Below are positions 34,591 through 45,235 of a stretch of DNA of 64,000 nucleotides, piece after piece. Each line of letters opens with the position of its first letter. Within the stretch, counting starts at the first letter, position 1. Below the pieces are notes generated by a model. That model made no database searches and was not told the DNA's origin. It was given only the letters and a program-made list of their open reading frames with translations. The DNA lies in the NCBI GenBank assembly GCA_029876055.1, contig CM056876.1, positions 3,224,001 to 3,288,000 on the forward strand, given 5' to 3'. The position numbers were made by a program, and so were the translations under genes. The DNA is from Madurella fahalii (Eukaryota; Ascomycota; Sordariomycetes; Sordariales).

Positions 34591-35651
34591 ATGTCGGACA
34601 AACGCCCTGTAAGTAGCGCCCTCGCTGCTCTTGCGGGGTCTCTGCGCGTGCTGATCCTTTCTCAGGCTGAAGATGATGAAGAGCCCGGCGGTCCCCCTAA
34701 GAAGTCCAAGGCCGCTCCCACGTCCCCTGGCTCCTCGGTGGGTTTCTGGTCCTCCCTTTTCCCGCATTCGCTGCTCCTAACCTGCTTCTCTAGGCCGAAG
34801 ACGACGTCGCTCCGTCCTCCCCGCCCGCCGCCGACACCCCCAAGGCCCGCGACAAGCTCGCCGAGGGCGCCCGCCGCGTCATTCCGTAAGTATTCCTCCC
34901 TCGGCCGCTAGCTCCCCGCTGATTGTACGCAGCTGCCGCTCGTGCCTCCGCCGCATGCTGAAGAAGGGTCCCTCCGCCAGCTGCAAGAACCAGAAGAGCT
35001 CCGGTGCCCGCTGTTTCCGCTGCGCGTACCACAACCATGTCTGCCTGCCGGTAGGTCCTCCCCCTCTTATTTTGCGCTGCTCCTGCAGCGCTTGTTAGCA
35101 GCGTCTGACTGTTTCTAGGTCCCCCCCGATGCGTTGAATGCGGTGGTCCGGTTTGTGGAAGCCTTTGACCGCATGGAGTTCCCTGCCGCTGGTGAGGATG
35201 TAAGTAAAACTTTTTTTTTTTTGCTTCTTAGCTGCGTATTTCTTGCGCTAACGGTGCTTTTCCTCAGGTTGCTGGTCTGGAGGAGGAGGTCCAGGAGACT
35301 GGCAATGCCGCCCTGCGCGCCCTCAAGGATTTCTCTGCCCCCCGGCCCCGGTCCGCCGAGGTCGCCTCCCACCGTGCCAGCGCTAACCGCGCTGGTCGTG
35401 CGCTGCGCCTCCGCCGCAATGGCGGCATTGCTGCGGGTTCGTCTTTCGCTGTCCCTGCTGCTGCCGGTTCCTCGTCCTCGCCCTCGGGCGCTGCCCCTGA
35501 GCTCCCTCTCCTGTTGGAGGCGCAGACCGCGGTCTTGACCAACATCTGGAAGCGCTTGGGCGACATGGAGGCGCTGCTTTCGCGCATCGCGGACCACCTT
35601 GCCCCTGTTGTGGAGGAGGGTGACACTGAGGTTGAAAGTGAGGAGGAGTAG
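34591..35651 (+). CDS. Antisense, spliced accessory gene of gypsy-B: Zn2Cys6-like nuclear protein
   Basis: Six exons (34591-34608, 34666-34737, 34794-34885, 34933-35050, 35119-35199, 35268-35651) encode 254 aa. All five introns (57, 56, 47, 68 and 68 nt) are GT-AG with a CTRAY branch site, and the frame closes exactly at TAG. Residues 7-60 hold two acidic AEDD starts and a PPKKSK nuclear-localisation-like motif. Residues 62-98 hold six cysteines as C-x2-C-x12-C-x9-C-x2-C-x6-C, the spacing of a Zn2Cys6 cluster except for a longer first loop. A helical region follows (LNAVVRFVEAFDRM), then an Arg/Ala-rich segment, a probable coiled coil (LLEAQTAVLTNIWKRLGDME) and an acidic tail ending ESEEE. 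It converges on pol, 94 bp from its stop. I do not recognise the family. DNA binding, nuclear targeting and any role in the element's life cycle are inference. Confidence 0.82.
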
Positions 35652-35745
35652 ATGGGGCGCTGCTTGGGCGCGGGTTTTTCGTGGGTTTTTTAATGCCCTT
35701 AGACAAATTGAAGCTTTTTCCCTCGCCTGATGTGCTCTTATGTGC

Positions 35746-38700
35746 TTATGCTCTGCGCTGCCCTTGCGCCTTTGCGAATCTCACTTCGTACGCCCTCAAC
35801 AGTGGTCCATCATCCAAGTGTTCCCTGGGTTCCCAGGTATTATCCTCAGGTGGGTAGCCCTTCCATTTGATCAGGAACTGCCTATTTCTCGCTGAACCCC
35901 TGTAGTCGATGATAGCTTCTACCTCGTAATGCTGCTCTTCTGGCTCGACGTCGACCCTTTCGCGCTACTCTTGCGCTTGTTCCTCGCTACCCTTGAATGG
36001 CTCGAGCAGGGTAATTGGGAAAACTCGATGGATACGATAGCGTTGTGGAAGGTCCAGCTCGTATGCCATCTTCCTATCGCCGATAACCTTGAGGATCTTG
36101 AAGGGCCCCAGATACTTATCTGCGAGTTTGCTGCTTGGACGCCGCTGCTTGAGGTGCTTTGTCGAGAGCCAGACCCACTGACCAACCTTGAACGTCTTAT
36201 CCTCCCGTTTTCGATTATACCACTTCTCGTAGTTCCTGTTGGTGGCGATGAGGATATCGTGGATCTTTTCGCGGCTTGCCGATAAGCGTCTTGCTCGCTT
36301 ATCCGCAGCGGGAACTGAGCTTCTTGGGGATTGTTACAGGGTCTGGGGGATCTCGGGGGTGGAACCCATAGAGAAGAAAGGCTGGCGTCGACCGTGTTGC
36401 CGTATGGTAGGAACTGTTATAGGTATGCTCTGCGAGGCGTAGATGATGCGCCCAATCCGCTTGATCGTAGCTGCAGAACGCGCGCAAGTAATGCTCGAGT
36501 ATCTGGTTCTGGCGCTCCGTCTGCCCATCTGTCTGCGGGTGATACGCGGTGCTCAGGCGCCGCTTGATACCCAAGAGCTCGCACAAGGTCTTCCAGAAGG
36601 AGCTCGTAAACAGGCTGCCCCTGTCGGACACGATGGACTGGGGAAGTCCGAAGGGTCGGTAGACGTGGTCGAAGAACAGCTCTGCGAAGGCGCTCGCTGT
36701 AAGCGTCGCAGTTGTTGCGATGTAGAGGGCGTACTTCGTGAACTTATCTACCACGACCAGGGCAGCATTGCACGCCTTGCCTGTCCGAGGGTCGATCGAG
36801 GTTGGTAGGCCTGTGACGAAGTCCACTGTGATCATCTGCCATGGTCCGTCGGGCACTGGCAGCGCTGCGAGTAAGCCGTAAGGGCGGTGCGTACGCGGCT
36901 TCGTGCGTTGGCAGGTCACACAGTTGCCGTTGACGTGTGTCACCACGTCCTCTCTCATAGACGGCCAAAAGTAATTGCGCCCTAGGCGCTCCTGCGTCTT
37001 CCTAAAGCCTCCATGGCCCGCAGTCGGTGCGTTGTGATAGCTCTCAATCAGCTCGTGCCTAAGGGATGGGGGAACATATACTCTGCCTTGATAACGGACG
37101 AGCCCGTCCTCTCCTTCTCTCCAAGAGCCTTCGCCGCTCCTACGCCGCTGCTTGCAAGCGTCAGACTGAAGCCATTGATCTTTTAGTTGCTCCTCGAGCA
37201 ACACTTCTTCTAAAGACAGCCACCCTCCTGTCGCCTGGGTCCCGTGATCTCCGTTTTTAGCGCCTGCGGCGCCCACGATAGGCGTGCGGTGATCAGGCGC
37301 AGCCTCATCGTAAGAGTCATTCCCTATGCGACGGCAGAGGCCCCCGGCGCCGAATGTAGAACGAAAACTACAGGACAGCCCATCGGGGGGGCTAGCGCTA
37401 GCGACGCGTATCTGCTTGTTGGCATCCGATACAGCGTCTTCGTCCTCATCTGTGGAGCCGCGGCCGCGCTTCTCGCCGCAGTCCCAGACCTCTTGGACCA
37501 CAACGTCGCTCTGGCCTTCTTGGCTCAGCAGCAACCTCTCAAACTCTTCTCTTTCTTGCTCAATGACTTCTTCGTCTTCTGCTGTTCTCATGCGCAGCGG
37601 CAGCGCAACTGTGGCAGACGGTCGGAGCAGTCTTCGGGCCGCAGCGACAACGGGGCAGGGGCTAGGGTTCTCCTGTCGCCCACGCTCAATCCTGTTCTGC
37701 AGGAGTTGAAGCAGCGGGTTCTCAGCGTCTTCGCCCGCCTCTTCTTCTTCCATGTGGTCTGGCCTACGCGAAAGTCCATCAGCAGGGTTCTGAGCACCAG
37801 GGCGGTACTTAATGACGAAGTCAAACGCAGCTAAGTCGTCGCTCCAACGCAGTTGCCGCAAACTTGGTCTCTTCTTGGTCTTCCAGTACTCCAGGTTAAG
37901 GTGGTCTGTCAGGACTACAACTGGGACCTGAGTGTAAAGGAGATACTGGGACCAAGTTCGGAACGCATCGACGAACGCAAGCAGCTCCCCATCTCCGGTA
38001 CCGTAGCGCGTTTCTTCAGGCGTAAGCTTCCTCGATCTGAAAGCGACAGGGTGCCAACGATCCTCATAGAGCTGCGAGAGCACTGCTCCAATCGCGCGCT
38101 TCGAGGCATCTGTCTCCACACGGATGGGCAGGGAGGGATCGAAGTGCCTAAGGATGGGGGCCTCGCCGAATTTGCGTCTGAGCAGCTCGAACGCCTCGGT
38201 TGCCTCCTTCGTGAGCTCGAATGGGCGCTTCTGGTCGCCACGCAGGAGGTCTGTCAAAGGGGCACAAATCTTCGAATAGTTCCTAATAAAGCGACGGTAG
38301 AACCCTGTGAATCCCAGGAAGACTTGAATGTCGTGCACGCTGCGAAGGAGCGGCCACTGCGTAACGGACTCGACGCGGGACGGCTCCATAGCGATCCCCT
38401 CGGGTGAGATTATGTACCCCAGGAACTCGACTTCAGTGGTGTGGAATTGGCACTTCTTGAGATTGGCGTAGAGGTCAGCCTTCTCCAATCGATCGAGGAC
38501 TTCCTTCACATGCTGCTCATGCGCTGCTTCGTCATCGCTGTAGATCAGGATATCGTCTAAGTAGACGATGCACGTGACGTCCACCAGCCCAGATAACGCT
38601 TGGTTGATATACGTCTGGAAGGTCGCTGGGGCGTTGGCTAGCCCCATCGCCATCACACGGAACTCGTAGTGGCCGTATCGTGTGCGAAAGGCGGTCTTCC

Positions 38701-39637
38701 ACTCGTCGCCCTCGCTGAGCCTAATGCGATAGTACGCATCCTTCAAATCGATCTTGGTATAGATCTTAGCCGTTGACAGACGGTCAAGGATCTCTCCAAT
38801 TAGCGGGATAGGTGCGCGGTTCTTGCGTGTTACCGCGTTCAGCCCTCGGTAGTCGACAACAAGGCGCAATTCGCCCCCCTTTTTTGGGACGAATAAGATA
38901 GGGGCGCCTGCAGGGCTTGTGGAGGGTCGTATCCAGCCCTTCTCAGTAGCAGCCCTGAGCCACTCGCGCAGGGTCTCAAGTTCTGTCACCCCCAACGGGT
39001 AAATTGGACCCCAGGGCGGCTGCGCGTCGTCCACGAGCTCAATGCGGTGCTTTACCGATGTCTGGGGGAAGGGCAGGATCCCCGACTTATGGAACAGCTT
39101 TTCGTATGCCCGGTAAGCCTCCGGGAGCTGCGGCTGCTCCAGCTCATACGCCACGTTGGCGGGGTCCTCGTTGGAGGGGATAACAGCTGCGAGGGCAAAT
39201 ACCGATCCCACCCACTGTTGCTTGGGCTCAACGCGTAAGCCCACTCGCAGCGCCTCAGGCGGGTAAGCCCACGTCTTGGCCCAGAAGTCGATGTCGGGGT
39301 TGGCCATTTCGAGCCAGGGCTGGCCGAGTAGGACGACGAAGGGCTCAATATCCGCGACAACAAAGCGCAGGAGATACGTCTGAGCTCTGCCTTTACAGTC
39401 GACGGCACGCATGTAAAGGGGACACACTCCGTAGGTCCGTACAGGTTGATTTCCGATGCCGGCAATCCCTACCGATGACTCGAAGTGCTTAAGGAGGGAG
39501 TGCTTGGTAAGATAGCTGTAGCTGATCAGATTGTAATCTGCTCCTGAGTCGAGCACCGCAAGCGCCTTTTTCCAGCTTCCTTGCATCCTGACCATCACAT
39601 CGGACTCTACACGACGAGAGATGTCCCCGGCATTGCC
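35746..39637 (-). pseudogene. gypsy-B pol: protease, RT, RNase H, integrase, chromodomain (two lesions)
   Basis: Continues the gag frame after a UAG. Order: aspartic protease (VLDSGADYNLIS), reverse transcriptase (PIYPLGVTELETLREW; catalytic YLDDILIYSDD), RNase H (TDASKRAIGAVLSQ; VLTDHLNLEYWKTKK), integrase zinc domain (HNAPTAGHGGFRKTQ; CVTCQRTKPRTHRP), integrase core (TVDFVTGLP, SDRGSLFTSSFW, STAYHPQTDGQTERQNQ), integrase C-terminus (DKTFKVGQWVWLS) and a chromodomain (VEAIIDYRG, FLIKWKGYPPEDNTWEP). The long frame is open from 39,637 to 36,302. A one-base frameshift lies near 36,310-36,345, and a TAG in the frame near 35,985 cuts off the chromodomain. Chromodomains guide integration to histone-marked chromatin. 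Confidence 0.92.
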
Positions 39638-41053
39638 CTATTTCTCTGTCGCTGCAGCTCCTGCGCGTTCCCGCAGAGGGATCTGGTTGCTGCTGGTGGC
39701 AGGGTCGTCGCTGGGGCACCGAAGTGACGTGTGCCCTGCTTGATTGCAGCGCCGGCATACCGCCTGAGGGCAATTGGTTGAATAGTGCCCCGGCTGGTTA
39801 CAGGTATAGCAGCGTTGTTGCTGCTTGTCCGCCCTCTCCGGCGCGGGGGGGTTGGACGGCCCCGACAGACAGTTCCTGGCGATATGGCCCTCCCTTCCGC
39901 AGTTGTAGCAGACGATGTTGCGCCCTGGTCGCGCCAGCGGAGCTTGGGCGCCTCTCTCGACAGACTCTGGTGCCGTAGGGGGTTCTAGCGGGGGTCGCAG
40001 TCGGGAGCGGTATCCCGAAGTCCCTTCAACCCGCTGACTGTCCTCAATCCGACGGGCGGTGCTTACCAGCTGCTGGTAAGTAGTAGGTAAGGTGGCTTGG
40101 CAGGTAATCGCCAGGCGAATCTCCCTGCGGAACTTCGGGAGGAGGCCAATTACCCGCTGACTCTCCTCCATCTGGTAGGGGAGGTCGGCAGTGATAGTTG
40201 TATATCGATCCACGAATTCCGTCACCGTCTCGTCGTCGCGCTGACGCAGGTTATCAAGCTGCGTAGCCGCAGAGAGGGCGCGCGTCTCCGGATCTGAGAG
40301 CTGACTGCGAAGGAACTCAACGAATTCCTCCCACGTCACTAGGGCAGGGTCGAAGGAAGGGTCGTTTTCCCGCTCAGTGATGTGCTTGACCCAAGCGTTC
40401 TTAGGGGTTCCGCGTAAGCAGCTCACCGCATACGTAACGCAGTCGCTGCTTGGAACGTTGCCGAGAAGGCGGAAGTTCGCCTTGCAGTCGAAGAGAAAAT
40501 TGCGAAGAGCGGTTGCATTGGACCCATTGTACGTAGGATGGGTGAGTGTCGGGGTCTTCCACGTCACTCCCACCTGTGCGACTGTCCCAAGCTGCTGGGG
40601 CGCCACGCTCGCGGGGGTCGTAGGAGCGGGCTCAGGAGGGGTCAAAAGGGCCTCCCGGGATGGATGCACCATAGAATTAGCCAGAGGCGCTGGTTCTGGC
40701 GCGCGTTGATTCTGATGGAGGAGCAGCTCAAGCTCAGCTCTCTTGCGGCGTAGTGCAGCCTCCCGGCGCGCGACAGCAATCTGCTCGTCGAGCCGTCGTT
40801 CCTCATCAAGCAGTCGCTGCTGTTGCTCAGACAGGGGTGCGTCCGTCTGCGCTGCGGGAGAGCGGTTGATGAGCGGCTCGTCCGCAGGTAGGCGCCCTTG
40901 GGTCATGCTGAGGGAGTCAAGGACCTGAGCGTCCGAAATCTCAGGAATATCAGGAAGTTGTGCGATACTGGAAGGCTGGCTATTCGACGTGAACGAGCCT
41001 TCTGTTTCGCTTGCAAGCTGATTGAGAGTAGCGCGCTGACGCCTTGGTGCCAT
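39638..41053 (-). CDS. gypsy-B gag polyprotein
   Basis: An intact 471-aa frame (MAPRRQRATLNQLASE...). Residues ~75-115 form a charged coiled coil (EERRLDEQIAVARREAAL). Residues ~165-340 are a retrotransposon gag capsid domain (NFLFDCKANFRLLGNVP; WEEFVEFLRSQLSDPE). The tail has three CCHC knuckles: CYNCGREGHIARNC, CYTCNQPGHYSTNC and CRRCNQAGHTSLRC. It begins 36 nt inside the primer-binding site. It ends in AAA TAG GGC with pol in the same frame, so pol would need stop-codon readthrough. Confidence 0.93.
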   Translation of the reverse strand: MAPRRQRATLNQLASETEGSFTSNSQPSSIAQLPDIPEISDAQVLDSLSMTQGRLPADEPLINRSPAAQTDAPLSEQQQRLLDEERRLDEQIAVARREAALRRKRAELELLLHQNQRAPEPAPLANSMVHPSREALLTPPEPAPTTPASVAPQQLGTVAQVGVTWKTPTLTHPTYNGSNATALRNFLFDCKANFRLLGNVPSSDCVTYAVSCLRGTPKNAWVKHITERENDPSFDPALVTWEEFVEFLRSQLSDPETRALSAATQLDNLRQRDDETVTEFVDRYTTITADLPYQMEESQRVIGLLPKFRREIRLAITCQATLPTTYQQLVSTARRIEDSQRVEGTSGYRSRLRPPLEPPTAPESVERGAQAPLARPGRNIVCYNCGREGHIARNCLSGPSNPPAPERADKQQQRCYTCNQPGHYSTNCPQAVCRRCNQAGHTSLRCPSDDPATSSNQIPLRERAGAAATEK

Positions 41054-41088
41054 GCTCGCCCCGGACGGTCTAGTCGCCCGGAAGGCAA

Positions 41089-41099
41089 AGAGTTCAACG
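41089..41099 (-). other. gypsy-B primer-binding site, self-priming (Tf1) type
   Basis: Immediately inside the 5' LTR the sense strand reads CGTTGAACTCT. It is complementary (ten Watson-Crick pairs, one G-U) to AGAGTTCAATG of the LTR (minus strand of 41,205-41,215), which lies about 35 nt downstream of a CATAAA box. There is no TGG start as in a tRNA primer site. Tf1/sushi-type elements prime with the 5' end of their own RNA in this way. Confidence 0.7.
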
Positions 41100-41459
41100 T
41101 GTGAGGATCAAGGATCCAAGGGTATTAGGACCAGAGTGCCTGGGTACGAGCAGTGCACGCGCAACGTAGGAGCAGAGTGCTCGTTAGGGGTGGGATGGTG
41201 GTCTCATTGAACTCTGTCTCTCTCCTAAGTCCTGTCTTCCACCCCCCTCTTTATGCCCTGCGATGACAACGTCTGGGCTCACTTACCCCGCTCGCTGCCC
41301 CGTCATCGACCTTGCTTGTACGCTCCTTCGACGCTCCTCTGACGCGATATCCTCGCCCTTCTGGCCTAGCGTTGTTGTTGCTTTTGCGACCCCGCCGGCG
41401 CTGCGGCTTCGGGGCTTCCGTCCTGCGCCCACGCCGACCTTACCCAGCCGGTCCTCACA
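41100..41459 (-). repeat. gypsy-B 5' LTR (LTR-B)
   Basis: 360 bp, apparently identical to the 3' LTR. On the sense strand a CATAAAG box (41,255-41,249) precedes the inferred transcript start near 41,215. Confidence 0.95.
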
Positions 41460-44400
41460 CTTACTAACCGTAAAGCAATATTCCTTTTTGACGGCCAATA
41501 AGCCTAATAGTCCGATATCAGGGCCGGAGTCCTATAGGACTTACCCTTATCCCCTATCCTCTTTATCTTCTATATAGCTTCGCTATATAAGACGCTAAAG
41601 GAGAAACACCCTGAAATCGGACTGGTAGGCATCGCTGATGACACTAATCTCCTAGCCTTTAGGGAAAACTCGAAGATCAATTGCTAGCAACTAGAAAGAG
41701 CTTAGACTACCTATATACGGTAGGCAAGAGCTTACGGTATAGAGTTCAACCCAGTAAAAAGCGAACTAATCTACTTCAACAAAGGCCGATCTCACTGGAC
41801 CGACCCCCTCTAACTGACCTATTCGACTGGACAAAGCTATACAGTAGTCTACCCAATATCCAACGCGAGGGGTTTAGCTCGACTAGAGACTCAACTGGAG
41901 GGTCTATAAGTCAAAAGCAGTAGAAAAGTTGAAAACCTAGGATTTCGCCCTATCCAGGATAGCGGCTAAAACCTAGGGACCGGGCCTGATCAGGGTAAGA
42001 GAGGTCTATACCAAGTACATTCGGAGTGCTATAGCCTTTGGAGCTGCCAACTATCACCGGCCTATAACAGTCGACGGCCAACCACAGGGCATAGCGACTA
42101 GGCTAGTCAAAGCATAGTCAAGGAGTCTCAGGATAGTAGTCGGTACTTACAAGGCTACCCCTATCCGGAACCTCGAAACTGAGACTTAGGTACTACTACT
42201 AGATCTATATCTTAATAAGAGACTAGCAGACTTTGAAACCCGGCTACAGACCCCTCTTCTACAAGCTAGGTAAGGTCTAGAAGCCCCGAGACGGCTGCCG
42301 AGCTCCCTGATCCAAGCGGCTTGCAACAAACTATATAGGAGGTTTCAGAGACGGAAGCGATGTCGTAAAGCACTATTACTGCAACAACTAATAATATCCG
42401 AGAAAGCCGCTATTACTATCGACAAATAGGTAAGCCAAAGACAGAGCTAGCTCAAGGCCTGAACCAGTAGTCAGATCCAAGACCTACAACGGAGGTGGCG
42501 CTAAGCAGAGCTTGGGAAGCGCGTTGGAAACAAGAGGTTAGAGGCCGGCCTACCAGACTAGCCGACGAAGGTCCCCCTGAATTACTATTCACCAATAAGA
42601 CTCTTCGAAAACATTAGGACCTTACTAAAGCCTAGAGCTCCCTACTGGTACAAGCCCAGACAGGAATCATCGGCCTCAGAGACTTCCTTTTCCAGCGTGG
42701 GGTTCCGAATCTCCCTACTCCCTACTGCAGCTGTGGAGAGGACCGGGAAGCAGTGGAGCACCTCGTTGTGTGGTGTCCGATACCGCCGAAGCCTAGAACC
42801 TGGCTAAGAACAGAATTCGAACCCACCGGGATCTCAGCCTGGTGTTACAAGGCCAGGGCTCCCAGAACCTCAGGCTGTTAAGGAGGGTTTTGGGCTGGCT
42901 AATGGATTCGGGTCGTCCGATGGAATACAATCTAGTTCGACGGCTGGAACTGGAAGCAGAGGAGGCTGAAGAGGAGGTGGAGATGGCGGACGAATCCGAA
43001 GCCGAAGACTAGAATTCTTCAGGGCCTGGCATAAAGCCTTCCTTTCTTTTGCAACCAACTGGCGTCTACTGCAACTATTTTTCCTATTACTTGTTGATAT
43101 AGGTTTTTCACCCGGCTTTTACAGCACGGTTTTCCTATGTACTTAGCAGTAGAGGTCCGGCACATCCTATCTTGGGTAAAGCGGTGTAGGAATAATAATA
43201 ATAATAGTATAAGCCAAGTCTTAGAATGATAAAACTAACCTTACCTACTATAACTATAATAAGAAAGGGTATATTACCTAAGAGTGCCGGTTACCGAAGA
43301 AAGTTCAATAGAAACTGGTCCTAGGAAAGGAAGTTATAACTATAAGTACCTGAGCTATAAAAGAGGTAGCTAGTATCGACTATTTCTAGGAAGACCTGGA
43401 GGTTATAGTCGAATAAGCTCTAGTAGAGGGTATAGAGGACGATTCTGATTATAACGAAAGAAGAAGCGAGTACGAAACCTCTCTAGAACTACTAGAGTAA
43501 CCTAGAGAGGAAGACTAGGGACTTTTAGATAATATCTATCTACTAATTAAAGTAATAGTAGTAGCTGAGATATAAGGGTTTACATTAACCTAGGATAAAA
43601 ATAGAACCTAGAGAACTAGAAGCTGTAAGGAAGAATAGGTTAGGCCTAATACCAGGTTCCTTTAGATATAGTTCGAGAAGTTTTATAATATTAAAGAATT
43701 CTATAAAGAACCCATAGAAGTTTAGATATAACTAAGGGCTATAGAAAGGAGGTCCCAATAGTTATAGATAATTTAGGGAAAGGTTAAATGGAATTTAATA
43801 TAAAGAAGGATATTATTCTGAAGACCTATTAAAAGTCTAGAAACCCTACGATAGAACTAACTAACCTACTGAATAGACCCTAAACAGGAGTACGAACGAG
43901 CTTACTATTAGGTTATTTACTTTAGAAAGAGGCTAAAGGGTTTTATACCGAGGATTTTCAGCTAGGACTTCTACTAGAAGCGATATTAGTATATTAGTAT
44001 TAGTAGAAATAATATCAATATAGAGTAGAATTGATTTAGGCTACGGTTTGCCTATATTAGGAGCAACTTAGCTCTACTCTATTTAGTATATTAGGACTCT
44101 ATAAGGTAGCCTAGTTCTAGTATATAGCAGACAAATACTGTTATTACTATTAAGTTAAATATAAAACTAACTACTAGCTATAGAGGTTTAAAGGAAAAGA
44201 CAGAGAAGATCTCTTAGTAAATTGGATCTAGAACTAAGACAGAGTTCTAGTACTAGACAGTTTATTCTATTACTCTAATAAAAATATAGATAACCTCTAT
44301 TAGATAGAAGTGAATAAGAGGATACCCGAAAGGAACTATAGAAAAGGTATACTATATTAGACTACCAATTCTATAGAGATTATAAATAGATATATATATA

Positions 44401-45235
44401 TAACTAATCAGATATCCAGGATTTAGATCTATCCCAGCCTTGGGAGCTGAGGTTCGAGATCAGCCAAGCCATTACCCCTGAGGATATTAGGGAGGTCTTA
44501 TCCGAGAGGAAAGTCCTAGGCAACGACTACCTACCTACGGGCCTACTTAAGGCCTGTAGGTGGCCACTCTACAGGATCTTGGCATTTCTTGTAAAGGTGC
44601 TTCGAACTAGAGTGGTTTCCCTGGAGACTTAAAGAGGCTACTGTTATAGTACTTCCAAAGGCCGGGAAAAAGTCGTCTGACTACTGTACCCCTGGAGGCT
44701 ATAGGCCAATTTCTCTACTACCTACCGTTGGAAAGGTAATCGAGGTAGTAGTTACGGAGAGGGTTACCGAGGCGGTAGAAGCTTATAGCCTACTACCTGA
44801 CGAACAAATAGGAAATCGGGAAAATAGGTCTACAGAGCTAGTAATCTGGCTGGTGGTGGCCCAAGTACGTGAGGCTTGGAGGCAGTAGGTTATAGCCTCT
44901 CTACTACAGTTGGATCTTATAGGAAGGAGCCTTCGACAGGGTCAACTATATCCGACTACTAGCTATACTCCGGGATCAAGGCTTTCCCTAGTAACTAGTC
45001 TACTAGGTAAAAGCCTGGCTCACTAACTGCAAAGTAACCCTCCTTTTCGATAGCTAGGACCCAACAGTCTGACATTAGGGCCGGGGTCTTATAGGATTCA
45101 CTCCTATCCCCTATCCTCTTTATCCTCTATATAGCTTCGCTGTATAAGATACTGAAGGAGAAGTACCCTGAAATCGGATTAGCAGGCTTTTCTAACGATA
45201 CCAACCTCCTAGCTTTAGAAAGAGCTCAAAGGTTA

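Larger units (their letters stand above)
33374..41459 (-). mobile_element. gypsy-B: young chromodomain Ty3/gypsy element with an antisense accessory gene
   Basis: 8,086 bp flanked by perfect CTTAC duplications (33,369-33,373 and 41,460-41,464). Sense is the minus strand: 5' LTR 41,459-41,100, self-priming site 41,099-41,089, gag, in-frame UAG, pol, polypurine tract, 3' LTR 33,733-33,374. The two 360-bp LTRs show no difference that I can find by eye. The element is GC-rich and almost RIP-free while everything around it is ruined, so the insertion is recent. Defects: one frameshift near the end of the integrase and a TAG before the chromodomain. A spliced gene runs the other way at 34,591-35,651. 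From 33,750 to 34,328 there is GC-rich DNA in which I see no gene. Confidence 0.95.
32182..43012 (+). pseudogene. LINE1 ORF2 reverse transcriptase, disrupted
   Basis: Two exon-like halves, 32,182-33,368 and 41,465-43,012, split by gypsy-B. Readable pieces: WWSLEVQNKVKKTRQAE and LKDLSKAIRKAKTKAWRD (linker before RT), PGGYRPIS-like residues near 33,060, LDLIGAFDRVNYIRLLATL, then after the insertion SPILFIFYIASLYKTLKE and GIADDTNLLAF, the F/ADD catalytic box. Stops are mostly TAG where Gln or Trp is expected. The C-terminal part includes a CSCGEDREAVEHLVVWC-like cysteine motif near 42,730-42,780. Confidence 0.75.
30771..43205 (+). mobile_element. LINE1: full-length LINE interrupted by gypsy-B
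   Basis: A perfect 12-bp duplication AGTATAAGCCAA at 30,759-30,770 and 43,206-43,217 brackets the element, which has a GC-rich 5' leader, an ORF2 relic and an (AAT)n tail. Removing gypsy-B (8,086 bp plus one 5-bp duplication) leaves about 4.34 kb. The 30,771-32,160 leader should hold the promoter and ORF1, but no ORF1 protein can be reconstructed. The layout resembles Tad-type LINEs of filamentous fungi. Confidence 0.85.

Noticed and set aside
35134..35538. 134-aa plus frame proposed as a membrane protein (LLSCVFLALTVLFLRLLVW)
   Set aside because: It reads through intron 5 and out of frame into exon 6; the hydrophobic run is the intron's polypyrimidine tract.
34257..35706. Several 80-160-aa minus-strand frames across the accessory gene
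   Set aside because: Compositionally biased shadows of GC-rich exons and introns; the plus-strand exon chain explains the region with coherent splice signals.
36929..37834. Plus-strand open frames opposite gypsy-B pol
   Set aside because: Antisense shadows of the intact pol frame.
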